A DNA stretch of 64,000 bases from Protonemura montana (Eukaryota; Arthropoda; Insecta; Plecoptera; Nemouridae). A program made the position numbers and the translations under genes. The DNA lies in NCBI GenBank assembly GCA_947568835.1, contig OX387602.1:22123021-22187020 (forward strand), in the 5' to 3' direction. The notes beneath the pieces were generated by a model. That model was given only the letters and a program-made list of their open reading frames with translations. It did not search any database and had not been told where the DNA came from. Below, piece after piece: positions 47,445-55,076 of the stretch. Each line of letters starts with the position of its first letter. The first letter of the stretch is position 1.

Positions 47445-49573
47445 AATTGCGCCACGGAGGCGGATGGGTGACAGCACACGAGAGTTTGTAACGATGACCT
47501 GTGTGGTGAGATCAATACGATATCGCCGGGATCAAAATGTAGCAGCAAGCTAGCTCGGATACTTGATTTGAGAATGGGAAATTTATACGGTGGAAAAATC
47601 GGCGTTAATCATGCCTTGGTTTTTTTTATATTTTATCACTCTCGAAATTTGCAATTTGGCTGCTGGGATCCTGAGCCCTGGTTCGCTGGATTTGTGTTAA
47701 GTTGTGATGCCCCTACGACTTCAACCTGCTGCTTTGAGACAATATTGGATCGACAATATTGTCCCTAAATTGAGAGACGGATTTTAACATCCTGGAAGCG
47801 AATTGAGCTAGATCAGTATTTTAGCTCGGGGTCGTAGTCCTTCTAGGCTAGGTAATGTTCATTCCCATTCTCATAATACTCATTCTCTGACGCCTTAAGG
47901 CCAATGCCATTGTCAAAACATGAACTAAAAATGCAATCAATCACACCGAAAACAAATGAATAGTCGACGCAGGCGACCAAATGAAGAATAGTGTCACCCA
48001 TTAGACACCAGTTGGAACGCAGGAACCACAGAAATCGAAAAAAATCGCCATGCACATTCACGCTTAGGTACACATGGTACATCCATTCGATTACTTTATA
48101 AGATCTATTACGCATTTGCCTCGCCTCCACGTTATCAGAACCCATAGAAATCTAAAATTTGGGCTCGTCCGGGATTTGAACCCGGGACCTCTCGCACCCT
48201 AAGCGAGAATCATACCCCTAGACCAACGAGCCAGGTGATAGTAGACAGTTATTAAAATGTTTCTTATTAGCAACTAATCATAACTCAAAGTGCAGAGCCA
48301 GCGTTGCGTGACGTAATGAAGGATCGATTGAGTGATTGTATATCGCACGCGTTAGTTATCAAATGATCATCATAATAAGTTATAACAAGCGAATAAACAA
48401 ATAAACGAAAATAAACACGAATCATGTTAACCAAAAGAGCGCCCGAGCTACGTTTGCTAAGATTGGGAGTTAGTGAGTTAGGGGGAAAATTCTCTTTCTA
48501 CATTTTTTATAATTTGACCTTCACTTTCTGATTTATGGCGATATTAAAATTGGCTTGACACTGTATTTCCAAATACGTCAGTTAAATTATCGATCTCAAC
48601 TTATCACCATGTAAGATCAAATCTCTGGTACACTGGCTGCCAATGCACTGTGATGGGAATTTTCAGGGCGAAAAATTGGGATTCAATTAAACATATCGAA
48701 GTAAAACACAGTCACTTTCGGGGTTACTAACACTAAATTGAAAAGTTCAGGAGTGCCACAAACTTTCGCCGAAAATATCCTAAGAACTCATGAGCAGCGA
48801 CAATCTGCATCCGGTTCGTTGTCCAGTAGTGCTGTTTTGTTAACTTATACATCAAGTGTTCATAATAACAAACTCTCAGCTCATCGACAGCCATAAAAGG
48901 GTCCAGAGCGTATCATAGCCAAAGAACCCCAGAGACATCGTTCCGCCTGACAGAATGAGAAGAGGTTACCTGGAAAAGCCAGTCGCTCCAGAGGTCTCGC
49001 TCCCAGCGACGTGAGAATCCCAGGAAGACGGTGCGAGGCGTCGAGTCTGCACAAGCTCCAGCCACCACGCGCAGGACCAGCTTGTTGGCTCGCGGTGCGC
49101 GCACCGAGACCTCGCCACCGCACAGCTCGAACTCTTCGGGAGCAGTGCCTGGCACTCCTGTGCGAGAACGAAGAGTTAACGGCGAATAACGAGTTGTTAG
49201 CTTTTAGGGGTTGCTCTAGAGGTATCGGTTAGTTATGAAATCTCAATCTGAATTTGAATCTAATGATCACGACAAGACCTGACCGGCGATCATTACGGCC
49301 TCTAAAGCGATGTTAGGCGGAGGATTGGAATCAGCAACGTACATTGTGGCATTGATATTAAGGACTCTTCTTATTCTGAATATACTAAACTGATTACAAG
49401 CAAAACTTAAGACCCATTTTTAATTTGGAAAAACAAGTGTTTATGAAAGAAAAGGCCGCTGGTAAGAAACCAGGTCCATGATTCACGAAAGGTTTCAATT
49501 TAATACCTCAAAATTTAAAAAATGATTGCTTGAGCAGAAACTGAGGTCAAAACGAACGCCCCCGGGTGGACTC

Positions 49574-49613
<40 letters not shown>

Positions 49614-52410
49614 AATTGCGCCACGGAGGCGGATGGGGACTGAGCGACAGGTCACAATGTAGTAGCAGAGTGCTGATTATTATCAACACACGGCGATGGG
49701 CATGGGCATTTGGTGTCTTTGTTAGAACACTTTTTTGGAGTGAAACGAAAACTGGACGGTGTCTCTAGGCACGTGTGGTCTGTTATTTACATCCAACTAA
49801 CATTTTATTTCATCCCGTCGGTCCGGTATCCGTGCTAATCGACTGCGAATTTTGTGAACGTGGTCCCTGGGTTCTAGTTAGTTGGATGAGCGATCATAAT
49901 TGTAAATGTGGGAAATGAGTACGGTGGTATTATGGTCATCACAATCATACATCTGGCTCGTTGGTCTAGGGGTATGATTCTCGCTTCGGGTGCGAGAGGT
50001 CCCGGGTTCAAATCCCGGACGAGCCCAAGTTTTGGACAATACGCCCCTGCTATACAAACATACGTCTATACATAAAACGAGGGCTTTTTGGATCAATACG
50101 TAATTTCATGTGCCAAACCTCAGTATTAAGCATCTCTATTAAACTCTGAAGTTCTTTCTATTTTTTTCTCCACCATCTCAACCTTATCATGTATATATGC
50201 TCCTCTCTGATTGTACCTGGGAATACGAAAAGCTTGCTGGCCAGCACTGCAACCGGCCGACGCCTCCACTGTGGGAAGACGAGTCCCTTGAGAACTAGTA
50301 CTGCGCCGCAGCGCAAGCCAGCGAGCTCGGCCAGCGGCGCAGCAGGACCTGCGTGGAAGGCGACCGCATGGCGCAGCTCGACATCGATGCCGAGGCGTGA
50401 GCGTCGCGACGCGTCCGAGTACCCGACGGTCTGCAGGTAGGTGTCCTGTAAGCCCAGCGGGGCGTCGGTGGGAGCGAGACGCGAGCTGGCGCCGCCACCG
50501 TACTGCGGACAAATGCAAAGGTTGTAGACAAACTGCAAGAGAGCATGGAGATGGGGATGGAATCCAACCGAAACTTGTTATAATTCGCAAAGTCGGATAT
50601 TTGAAAGGAACCTCGCTGATTTGAATAAAATATTAAACGATCGAAATATGGCCAGGCAAGAGGAAGATAATATTTACGCAATGGTTAAATAGACCGAAGG
50701 TGCGACAAGACCAGCTGACGACACAAGTATGGTATTGATATTTGGCTCTTTTGGATAAAAGAGTCCGCGGAATGTTTCCCATCTCCCACTAAAGTGTGAA
50801 TAATGCAACCATGCCAAGAAAAGGAATCCTTGGCCTGGTCAAACAATGGTGGTCTGCAGTGGACTTGGTAGTATGTAGGGAGTACGCCTACGGTATAACA
50901 TTATTTTCTCTAAGGTATAACTAAGTGTTAATGTAATTGCGTTTAAACTGAGGAGCGATTCCAAGGAGTCTTGAGCTGCAGACCGGCACGTCAGGTGAGT
51001 TATTTTCTCAGTCTCCTCCACCGCGCGTGGAAGATGGCCACAGAGGCATGAAATTAAGTCAAGAAGGGGCTCGCGACGGCCCTGCAGGAGTCGAGTCATC
51101 GCGGCCTAATTACCGGCTTCCTGTGTTTATCAATGAATATTGTGTCGGGGGGGTTGAACATGGAAGTGGGCCAGACGAAGAGGGCATTGTATAGGCATCT
51201 CGCTGAGGAGTGAGCGGGAGTGAGAGGGTAGACCGGAAAGAGCCGTGGAGATCTTGGATAAGGGGCCACGTTTTTATGAAAGAAATGGAAACACATAGAT
51301 GTTTGTGTTTGCTTTCTACCTTGGCAAGTCAGATTTTTAATGTTGGAGTTGATCACAGCTGGGAGGGTCTTCTTAAGAGTTAAATTTATATAATAGATTT
51401 GGGTTCAGGTTCTCCTATTTAACCCAAAATAAAAAGATATCGCTATACAAAGTGTGTGAAGGCATACACATTGTGCAAGGAAGCTGATTATATAATTTTA
51501 ATGATTTTAGATTCATGATGATATTGAATTTTTTATTATATACATCGGGATACTCAGGATGACGGGAGAGCTGCCGCGACTTGAAAACAGGAAGGAGGCT
51601 GTACAGCAGATGGGACTTTTAGCAAGTGAGAATTCCCAGCAATTTGGGTTAACATCTGGAGTGGCTGCAAGTGGAAACTACGGGAACGGCACTCAAATCT
51701 GCAGGAAAAGCAGGGACGTCAAACAGTGACATGGTGTGTCATGCTCTCGTTACCTGCATCCAAATTGTGACGTCCTCTCCCAGTTTCAGATCCGAGCAAA
51801 TCTCGTCGACGCTTGTGGTCAAGGTCAGGTAGACGAGCGTGCCCCTGTCCTGGACCTCTTCGGCGCCAGTGAAGACTCGCACCCAGCCGCAGTCCTGACC
51901 CAGCGTGACCGACGACTGCCCCTTGACACGCGGCACCAAACCCTGGTCCACCCTCCTGGCTGCAGCGTCGACACCGTCCTCCTTGCGGCGCGCATACTCA
52001 GCGCTGGACGACAGACCGCGCGTCGACGATAGACGTTTCGAGTGGCGTCGCGTCAGGATGAAGTTGTTCTCTGACGGTGTAGTCTTGCCGTTTGCACTGC
52101 CGTTCACAGGGACAATGGAGTTTCCGCTGTTCACTGCAGATTTTCCGTTAACGAGCAAAGACTTTCTATTTTCACCCTGCGTTTTTCCACTTTCTGTTGC
52201 AGATGGTGGTTTTACATTTTCGTCGATGGCCTTCCCATTTCCAGACACATTATGTCCATTTTCCGAAGGCGAGCCAACTTTTTCCGAGCCAGTCTTTTGC
52301 TTTCCTTTCTCCCAAGACACTTTTCCTTGCTCCTGGCGCTTGTTCTTGGTGTTGTTGATGATGTGCGTGCTCAGACTCGGCACCACATCAATAAGATTCA
52401 CACGCACCAT
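22196..52410 (-). CDS. PHLPP: PH domain leucine-rich repeat protein phosphatase (PHLPP), complete, 20 exons, 1,485 residues
   Basis: Role: a Ser/Thr phosphatase of the PP2C fold; mammalian PHLPPs dephosphorylate the hydrophobic motif of AKT and PKC. Exons (- strand, 5' to 3'): 52410-51754, 50502-50217, 49157-48970, 41917-41604, 37189-37039, 36010-35882, 30453-30300, 30220-30160, 29615-29358, 28905-28702, 28362-28200, 28022-27892, 27567-27427, 27075-26884, 26038-25763, 25410-25200, 24865-24710, 24274-24091, 23322-23012 and 22486-22196. All have AG/GT, and the phases join to 4,458 nt. The ATG at 52410 is supported by an in-frame TAG five codons upstream. Order: Asn/Ser-rich leader and RA-like domain (1-219), PH (about 280-377), LRRs (about 380-900), PP2C (about 915-1160), divergent tail, terminal TEL. 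Two very long introns (37190-41603, 41918-48969) carry tRNA genes and repeats. Confidence 0.97.
25166..25181 (+). repeat. Poly-C tract (16 C)
   Basis: Sixteen consecutive C in the PHLPP intron between exons 16 and 17, 18 bp from the exon 16 donor (GTAGGT at 25194-25199 on the - strand), hence a G run just inside the intron. G-runs near a donor can bind hnRNP H/F and influence splicing; that is inference. Confidence 0.9.
25200..27567 (-). CDS. PHLPP: PHLPP exons 13-16: PP2C-type phosphatase domain
   Basis: Exons 27567-27427, 27075-26884, 26038-25763 and 25410-25200. Motifs: GLFALFDGGNNAEIPN (metal-binding Asp of the PP2C DG motif, about residue 968; vertebrate PHLPP has FDGDRN), SAHRELKEKGQKYG, YTLRVASVGEATAVLCR, RDDFLIVANKRLWEVVDAAE, and AQGYGCEDALSIIVLRL (C-terminal metal-site region). 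Compared with vertebrate PHLPP, about 20 residues are missing between LCRGAATLPL and RAQLGRSALFP, the segment that carries ITEDGKVNG in mammals. Catalytic activity is likely but should be tested because of this. Confidence 0.92.
26336..26735 (+). mobile_element. Non-LTR retrotransposon (LINE) 3' end, truncated
   Basis: In the PHLPP intron 26039-26883, opposite strand to PHLPP. Reading the + strand to the TAA at about 26674 gives GRSDHPEKLLERGYN, YSFLADSVSAWNRLPREL and NKFKAQIKILSHLFRDD, the classic C terminus after the reverse transcriptase of jockey/CR1-like LINEs ('FF..RV...WN.LP..vV....v..FK..L'). It is followed by a short 3' UTR and an (AAAT)n tail at about 26714-26736. Only the 3' end is present (5' truncation), so it is dead. 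Confidence 0.75.
27321..27392. repeat. AT-rich GCTATAATATAT repeats
   Basis: Repeated GCTATAATATATGCTATAA units separated by ATT/ATA-rich sequence in the intron before PHLPP exon 14. Self-complementary and probably unstable. No gene. Confidence 0.7.
27674..27717 (+). repeat. CAAGCT/CAAGCA microsatellite
   Basis: Tandem AATCAAGCTCAAGCTCAAGC-type hexamers in a PHLPP intron. A related AATCAAG array sits at about 25536-25565. Confidence 0.8.
27892..41917 (-). CDS. PHLPP: PHLPP exons 4-12: leucine-rich repeat domain
   Basis: Nine exons encode about 520 residues of LRRs, beginning ATQCSSASARLDVCDANL (from 41917) and ending LQFLDLSCNSKLHVDPRQF (27892). Typical repeats: LVTLDLADNQIAELP, LRVLNLSNNRLRELP, LEELVLSGNQLQHLP. 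Most introns interrupt repeats in phase 2 or 0. The segment around ILGNYGNLTQLDVSENCIE matches the conserved PHLPP mid-LRR region. The block is spread over 14 kb because introns 37190-41603 and 30454-35881 are expanded and hold tRNA-Asn, a 5S-derived SINE and the tRNA-Met array. Confidence 0.95.
29726..29825. repeat. Diverged second copy of the 13.1-13.2 kb repeat family
   Basis: ATCTGATTTAAATTGCAAACGCTTGCAATG and the following TTTACTATTAAGAACACA align with 13147-13215 (ATCTGATTTTAAATTGGAAA, GCTTGCAATGAGC, TTTATTGTTAGGAACACT). It lacks the tRNA-like core. It lies in the PHLPP intron between exons 8 and 9. Confidence 0.55.
30160..30220 (-). CDS. PHLPP: PHLPP micro-exon (61 nt)
   Basis: Between the exons at 30300 and 29615 the LRR phase (1 to 2) and the homology require about 20 more residues. 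On the - strand, TTGCAG precedes 30220 and GTAAGT follows 30160. The exon reads KLRKLLISPPPIYLKHLDVS plus the first two bases of a Tyr codon. It joins LIAGNN upstream to NELDELPPW downstream with both phases satisfied, and parallels the vertebrate 'L..YPVPnyLsyMDVSrN' segment. Simple open-frame scans miss it. Confidence 0.93.
30874..30946 (-). pseudogene. tRNA-Met-derived copy with changed anticodon (CTT) and mismatched stems
   Basis: Same 73-nt frame as the tRNA-Met genes at 31611 and 32490, but the loop reads CTCTTAA, so the anticodon position is CTT (Lys AAG). The acceptor stem has two mismatches (GCCGCCG against CGAGGGC) and the anticodon stem has one mismatch and one G-T pair. This is probably a pseudogene, although the A and B boxes survive. 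Confidence 0.7.
31611..31683 (-). tRNA. trnM-CAU: tRNA-Met (CAT), elongator type
   Basis: 73 nt with acceptor GCCTCCG/CGGGGGC, D arm GTAGCGCAGTAGGCAGCGC, anticodon loop CTCATAA, variable AGGTC and T arm GTGAGTTCAATCCTCAC. The body matches animal elongator tRNA-Met. A TTTT Pol III terminator follows on the - strand. It differs from the copy at 32490 by one T-loop base (TTCAATC against TTCGATC). It lies in the PHLPP intron 30454-35881, on the same strand as PHLPP. Confidence 0.95.
32490..32562 (-). tRNA. trnM-CAU: tRNA-Met (CAT), elongator type
   Basis: The second intact copy, with the canonical TTCGATC T loop, closed cloverleaf, anticodon CAT, and a downstream TTTT then T-rich terminator. Its flanks are homologous to those of the 31611 and 30874 copies, so the three arose by tandem duplication. 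Confidence 0.96.
33319..33696 (-). CDS. Candidate alternative first exon inside PHLPP (126 codons)
   Basis: A long open frame on the PHLPP strand, GC-rich at third positions, from ATG at 33696 (MDRMRRIGLWKIRFGAKDD) to PHKEI-like VVRRHKEILPQLCAIVPEEL and LRLTGSPFE, ending GAG|GTACGA, a plausible donor in phase 0. The next PHLPP exon (30453) starts in phase 0, so it could splice to make a short PHLPP lacking RA, PH and the first LRRs. The normal exon 6-7 junction does not need it. No family recognised. It could equally be a separate gene's first exon or chance. Confidence 0.33.
35029..35062 (+). repeat. Poly-C tract (26 C) with C-rich extension
   Basis: 26 consecutive C, one A, then seven more C, in the PHLPP intron 30454-35881. 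The length is probably unreliable. Proline-rich frames across it are artefacts. Confidence 0.92.
38778..38785 (+). promoter_or_regulatory. TATAAAAG box, + strand
   Basis: A canonical TATAAAAG in CpG-containing sequence within the PHLPP intron 37190-41603, preceded by CCAA. A frame of 85 codons begins about 140 nt downstream (38922-39176, after an acceptor-like TTTTTGCAG) but has no recognisable homology. The promoter call is weak. Confidence 0.25.
39227..39270 (+). repeat. GT-rich microsatellite
   Basis: (GT)8-9 followed by CTGTGAGTGTGTGGGTGTGG, an imperfect dinucleotide repeat in a PHLPP intron. Confidence 0.85.
39987..40060 (+). tRNA. trnN-GUU: tRNA-Asn (GTT)
   Basis: 74 nt with acceptor GCCTCCG/CGGGGGC, D arm TGGCGCAATTGGTTAGCGC, anticodon stem-loop TTCGGCTGTTAACCGAA (GTT) and T arm GGTGGTTCGAGTCCACC. 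A seven-T terminator starts 1 nt after the 3' end. It lies in a PHLPP intron, antisense to PHLPP. Confidence 0.97.
40556..40990 (-). mobile_element. 5S rRNA-derived SINE (SINE3-like) with (AAT)n tail
   Basis: On the - strand the head (about 40990-40900) reads CCGGTTCTCGTTAGATCACC, GAAGTTAAGCAAC and AGTCAGGTATTGAATGGGTG, which follows the 5S rRNA internal promoter region ('GGTTCTCGTCCGATCACCGAAGTTAAGCA..G.TTAGTACTTGGATGGG.GACC'). A body of about 250 nt follows, with a CATCATCATCC stretch, then CGTCGTTAAACACCAC and an (AAT)n tail at about 40558-40574. A 5S head, unrelated body and simple-repeat tail define 5S-derived SINEs. It lies in a PHLPP intron, same strand as PHLPP. Confidence 0.78.
42447..42545 (-). 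CDS. Candidate alternative first coding exon (33 codons) of a short PHLPP isoform
   Basis: From ATG at 42545 the - strand reads MVVSYNGRCSIILEPEDEDA then an acidic SSTNDIDQDSLEE, ending GAG|GTACAC in phase 0. It lies about 530 nt upstream of PHLPP exon 4, which also starts in phase 0, and the codons are GC-rich at third positions. It cannot be a normal cassette exon, because no acceptor gives phase 0, but it could start a form beginning at the LRRs. Evidence is limited to the frame, the donor and the position. Confidence 0.3.
45994..46064 (+). pseudogene. tRNA-Pro-like (CGG) degenerate copy
   Basis: 71 nt, very close to the tRNA-Pro at 49955, with intact acceptor stem (GGCTCGT/ACGAGCC) and the CGG loop. 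It has one base deleted in the variable/T-arm region and mismatches in the anticodon and T stems. Probably a decaying copy. TTTT follows within 10 nt. Confidence 0.75.
47388..47461 (-). tRNA. trnN-GUU: tRNA-Asn (GTT)
   Basis: Same 74-nt sequence as the copies at 39987, 49557 and 58216, with closed cloverleaf, anticodon GTT and a five-T terminator on the - strand. It lies in PHLPP intron 41918-48969. Its flanks resemble those of the 49557 copy (GG(T/A)GTCAAAA before, GGATGGG after), which suggests a local duplication. Confidence 0.97.
48161..48232 (-). tRNA. trnP-AGG: tRNA-Pro (AGG)
   Basis: 72 nt with acceptor GGCTCGT/ACGAGCC, anticodon stem-loop CTCGCTTAGGGTGCGAG (anticodon AGG) and T arm CCGGGTTCAAATCCCGG. 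It matches the conserved animal tRNA-Pro body. A TTTT run lies a few nt beyond the 3' end. PHLPP intron, same strand as PHLPP. Confidence 0.97.
48970..50502 (-). CDS. PHLPP: PHLPP exons 2-3: PH domain
   Basis: Exon 2 (50502-50217) encodes the RA-PH linker and the first PH strands (GAVLVLKGLVFPQW, PVAVLASKLFVFPG). Exon 3 (49157-48970) encodes the rest (ELCGGEVSVRA, TVFLGFSRRWERDLW) ending at the C-terminal helix SDWLFQ. Phase 1 joins the two (G|GA). Exon 3 ends in phase 0 and joins directly to the first LRR exon, as in vertebrate PHLPP, where the PH helix runs straight into the LRRs. The intervening intron (49158-50216) carries tRNA-Asn and tRNA-Pro(CGG) genes. Confidence 0.92.
49557..49630 (-). 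tRNA. trnN-GUU: tRNA-Asn (GTT)
   Basis: Identical body to the other tRNA-Asn copies, in the small intron between PHLPP exons 2 and 3, same strand as PHLPP. TTTT (on -) occurs 5-8 nt past the 3' end. Confidence 0.97.
49955..50026 (+). tRNA. trnP-CGG: tRNA-Pro (CGG)
   Basis: 72 nt, the same body as the AGG copy with anticodon CGG (loop TTCGGGT). Closed cloverleaf, TTTT terminator at about 50030. It sits 324 nt from the tRNA-Asn at 49557 and on the opposite strand, within the same PHLPP intron. Confidence 0.97.
50503..51753 (-). other. PHLPP: PHLPP intron 1, no recognised content
   Basis: The intron between exon 1 and exon 2. I see no repeat, RNA gene or open frame with homology. Confidence 0.6.
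51754..52410 (-). CDS. PHLPP: PHLPP exon 1: low-complexity leader plus RA-like domain
   Basis: 219 codons. Residues about 22-118 are a Lys/Asn/Gly/Ser-rich, probably disordered leader with recurring NGK motifs (SGNGKA, LVNGKSAVN, SANGKT). Residues about 165-219 form an RA-like fold, with GWVRVFTG, then TLVYLTLTTSVDEICSDL and DVTIWMQ, as found N-terminal to the PH domain in long PHLPP isoforms. The exon ends CAG|GTAACG in phase 0. A 228-codon reading frame on the other strand (51905-52591) is a shadow of this exon. Confidence 0.93.
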
Positions 52411-53350
52411 CGCGTCGTGCCACTCCTATCCACGCGACGCTCGCAATCCCCTCGGCGTCGCGACGGCACCGACGCACATAAAGAACTCTTTTTTAAAGGA
52501 TTGGCACACGATCTCACGCGCGCACTTCTGCAGATGGCTTTTTGTCAGTACCACGCATGGCCACGCTGCGATCATTGGGCGTGGTAATTAAGCCCGCGAA
52601 CACATTAGGACTCGGTCTTGTTTAATTTGCAGCTCAACACCAAACCAACAACCAAATTGATGTTGCCCGTTTAAGAGTTCATGAATTTACCACTCAATTA
52701 ACTCTGGGCTCCGTGTTAAAACGTCGTATCGTTTTACTGGCAAGTTCACTGTTGTCTCGCAGGGTCTTAAATAGCTTGGGATCGGGGATGGTCAACTACA
52801 TGATTTAGATAAATTCTCAGTGACACGATAAAACTAAACAGAAACTTAACTACTAGAAACGCACACCCTTTTCGGGCTGCCGTATCTCAAAAACACCCGA
52901 CTACGTGACTTGCCGCGACGAAATAAACGACCGCTGTCGCATCCCACATTTCAGCCAGCACACCGACAATGTCACACTGGCCCGGTATCGCCGTATCTCC
53001 AACACTGACCGATTGCGTGCACGTCCGGACCGAGACTGACCCTGTGCTGCGTCTGCGTTGAGGCGTGGCGTTGGTTCGGTCGCCCAGGTGACGGCGCCCA
53101 TGGGAACCAGGCGGGTGAGGGGACGTCGCCGCGCCGGATGCACAGGTGTGCGTGCCCGGGGAGGGAACCAGGGGCAGAGAGGCGGAGAGATGGATGCGCG
53201 AGCTGCGTGCGGAAATAGGTCACGTCTGCTGGCTCGGCTGGGGGAGCGACGTGCGGGAGACGAGAGAGCTGGGTGCGGGAAGGTGGCGTTGACATCGCAG
53301 GAGAGGTCGCCGACGTGAAAATACCGAGAGGGGGCAGGGATAAGCACGGT
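52411..53350 (-). promoter_or_regulatory. PHLPP: PHLPP upstream region with CpG-rich block
   Basis: The 5' UTR/promoter side of PHLPP (- strand). An in-frame TAG lies upstream of the ATG. A GC- and CpG-rich segment at about 53030-53330 (GGCGGAGAG, GGACGTCGCCGCG) is the best promoter candidate. No TATA box is obvious. Open frames on both strands here are a by-product of GC content. Confidence 0.4.
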
Positions 53351-55076
53351 TTTATCGAAGCAATTCGCGGTCTTTGGCGTGTGAATTGGTGTTAGTGAGA
53401 TGATTTGGGGTACGTTTTAATCGCAAACTAATCGAAAATTAATTGCAAATTATAAGTGTCCTCGAGTCCTTGTGCATATTTCGATGATTTTCGATCCCAT
53501 CTGCACGACTGAGTCTTCAATGATAAACGAAGTGGTTGTTATACACATTGGCTCATTGTGCACAATGTTTTCCGTGCTTATGGCCAGACTTGTGTCGATG
53601 TTTGACTTTGAGGTGCGCTCATGCTTGACGGATTCATTGTGTCGGTGCACCGCGATGGCAAAAACCACGGCCCATTGTTTACTTTCAAACCTTTTAGCCA
53701 AGTTTTCCCTTTCAAGTTTAGCTTCGATCAGATGTTTTGATGCGGTCAAGACGGATTGAGAACAGCATCAGCGATGCTGGATTACAACTTTTCTTGCATC
53801 ATTTCTTGTAGAGTAGGTACACTTCTCTTCAGCACGCCGACAGTGAAAAAGTCACGCTCCAAAGATTTATTCGCAAGGAAACACTAAATTGTTTTCATTA
53901 GCAAAGTGAATCATTCAGCTCCACGCTTCACGTATGCCGGTAATTTTCTTCATAGGAAAAATCTTAAGAATTTAATAACAGTGCATTAGTGAATGTTGCG
54001 ACCGGCGTTGGTTGACCTTAACGCCTTCGGCGAGGGAAGGAGTTGACCTCCCAAGCCGATGTTACTGGGAGGTTCCATCTCCGAGCGAGCTGTCTGACGT
54101 TCGACTAGAAGTCGAGGATTGCAGTTGGCACTATACTTATTCCTTGGCTAGTGTCAATCACATGCGGGTTCACGTACTGGTTTCAGCGGAGGAGGTAGCA
54201 ATTAGCTTGCGCCGTCCTGACAGCACTGGCCTTGATGCAGCGTCACTCACTTTCCTACAACTCCCATATAGTTCGGACCAAAGCTGAAGATGGACCTGAA
54301 GATGCGTTGCATTGCATTGACTCGATACAATGTCCGCAACCTTTACATATCGCTACAATACATCTAAGCGGTGCCATATAATTTTATATTGAGTGATATT
54401 TAGACTACTTCTTACTTAACTTATCACTATATTTTTTTGTTAATTTGATAGTATCCACGCGTTAAGATAATATTTACAACATATTAAGCGGTACGCAATA
54501 ACTTATGGCACGGGTCGAATTGGGCTGCTAAAAATAACAATTGGTACTATTTTAAGCGAAATAACCCCCGCCACGCAGACGGCTGGTATTTCTGGCAGTG
54601 TTTCCTCTTCTTCTAGTGTCTCGCTTACACCACATTGTGCTCTGCACAACCACGAGTCTCTTTCATTTTTTTCGGAAATTTCTGGTCGACGGACGCTTGC
54701 CCTTTGCGCGTTCCTTTACGTAAGCGATGGCGTCCTTGTGTGGTGCAGAAAGCAACTTTGCAAAAATAGTTTTCCAGTTTGGGTTGAGAGGGAGGAGGTG
54801 TGTCACTACAATTACCTGACGAAACACGCGCTAAGATATTACCCAATCAGTGTAGCCATTAAAGAGATTATAGAGAGCCAGTTGTTTGCACTTCTTGTTT
54901 AGAAAGTCAAACAAATAAAACTTTACTAATGTAAGATCCGCACTCCTTGAAGCGTTTTTAACTGTGTACGGCACAAATTCAGTCTCGCGTCAATTCCAGT
55001 TCCATCAACCTCTACCCTCGGCTCAGCCCCGACGCTGTCGCTTGACGCCTCCGCGACGCGACGCCGGCGGCGGCAG
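53351..55076. other. Intergenic, PHLPP to CRISP
   Basis: Nothing convincing is coded. A 92-codon frame at 54012-54287 (+) has no recognisable motif. GCCACGCAGACGGCT at about 54570 is shared with a tRNA-like repeat at about 19422. PHLPP and the CRISP gene are both on the - strand, so this holds the CRISP 3' flank. Confidence 0.5.

Noticed and set aside
51905-52591. 228-codon + strand frame
   Set aside because: It lies opposite PHLPP exon 1, whose - strand translation matches the RA-like region. The + frame is a shadow of it.
52901-53347. 148-codon - strand frame upstream of PHLPP
   Set aside because: High CpG and open frames on both strands; the composition is Pro/Arg/Ser-rich. More likely promoter sequence.
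54012-54287. 92-codon + strand frame
   Set aside because: No motif, no promoter, and no splice or polyadenylation context.
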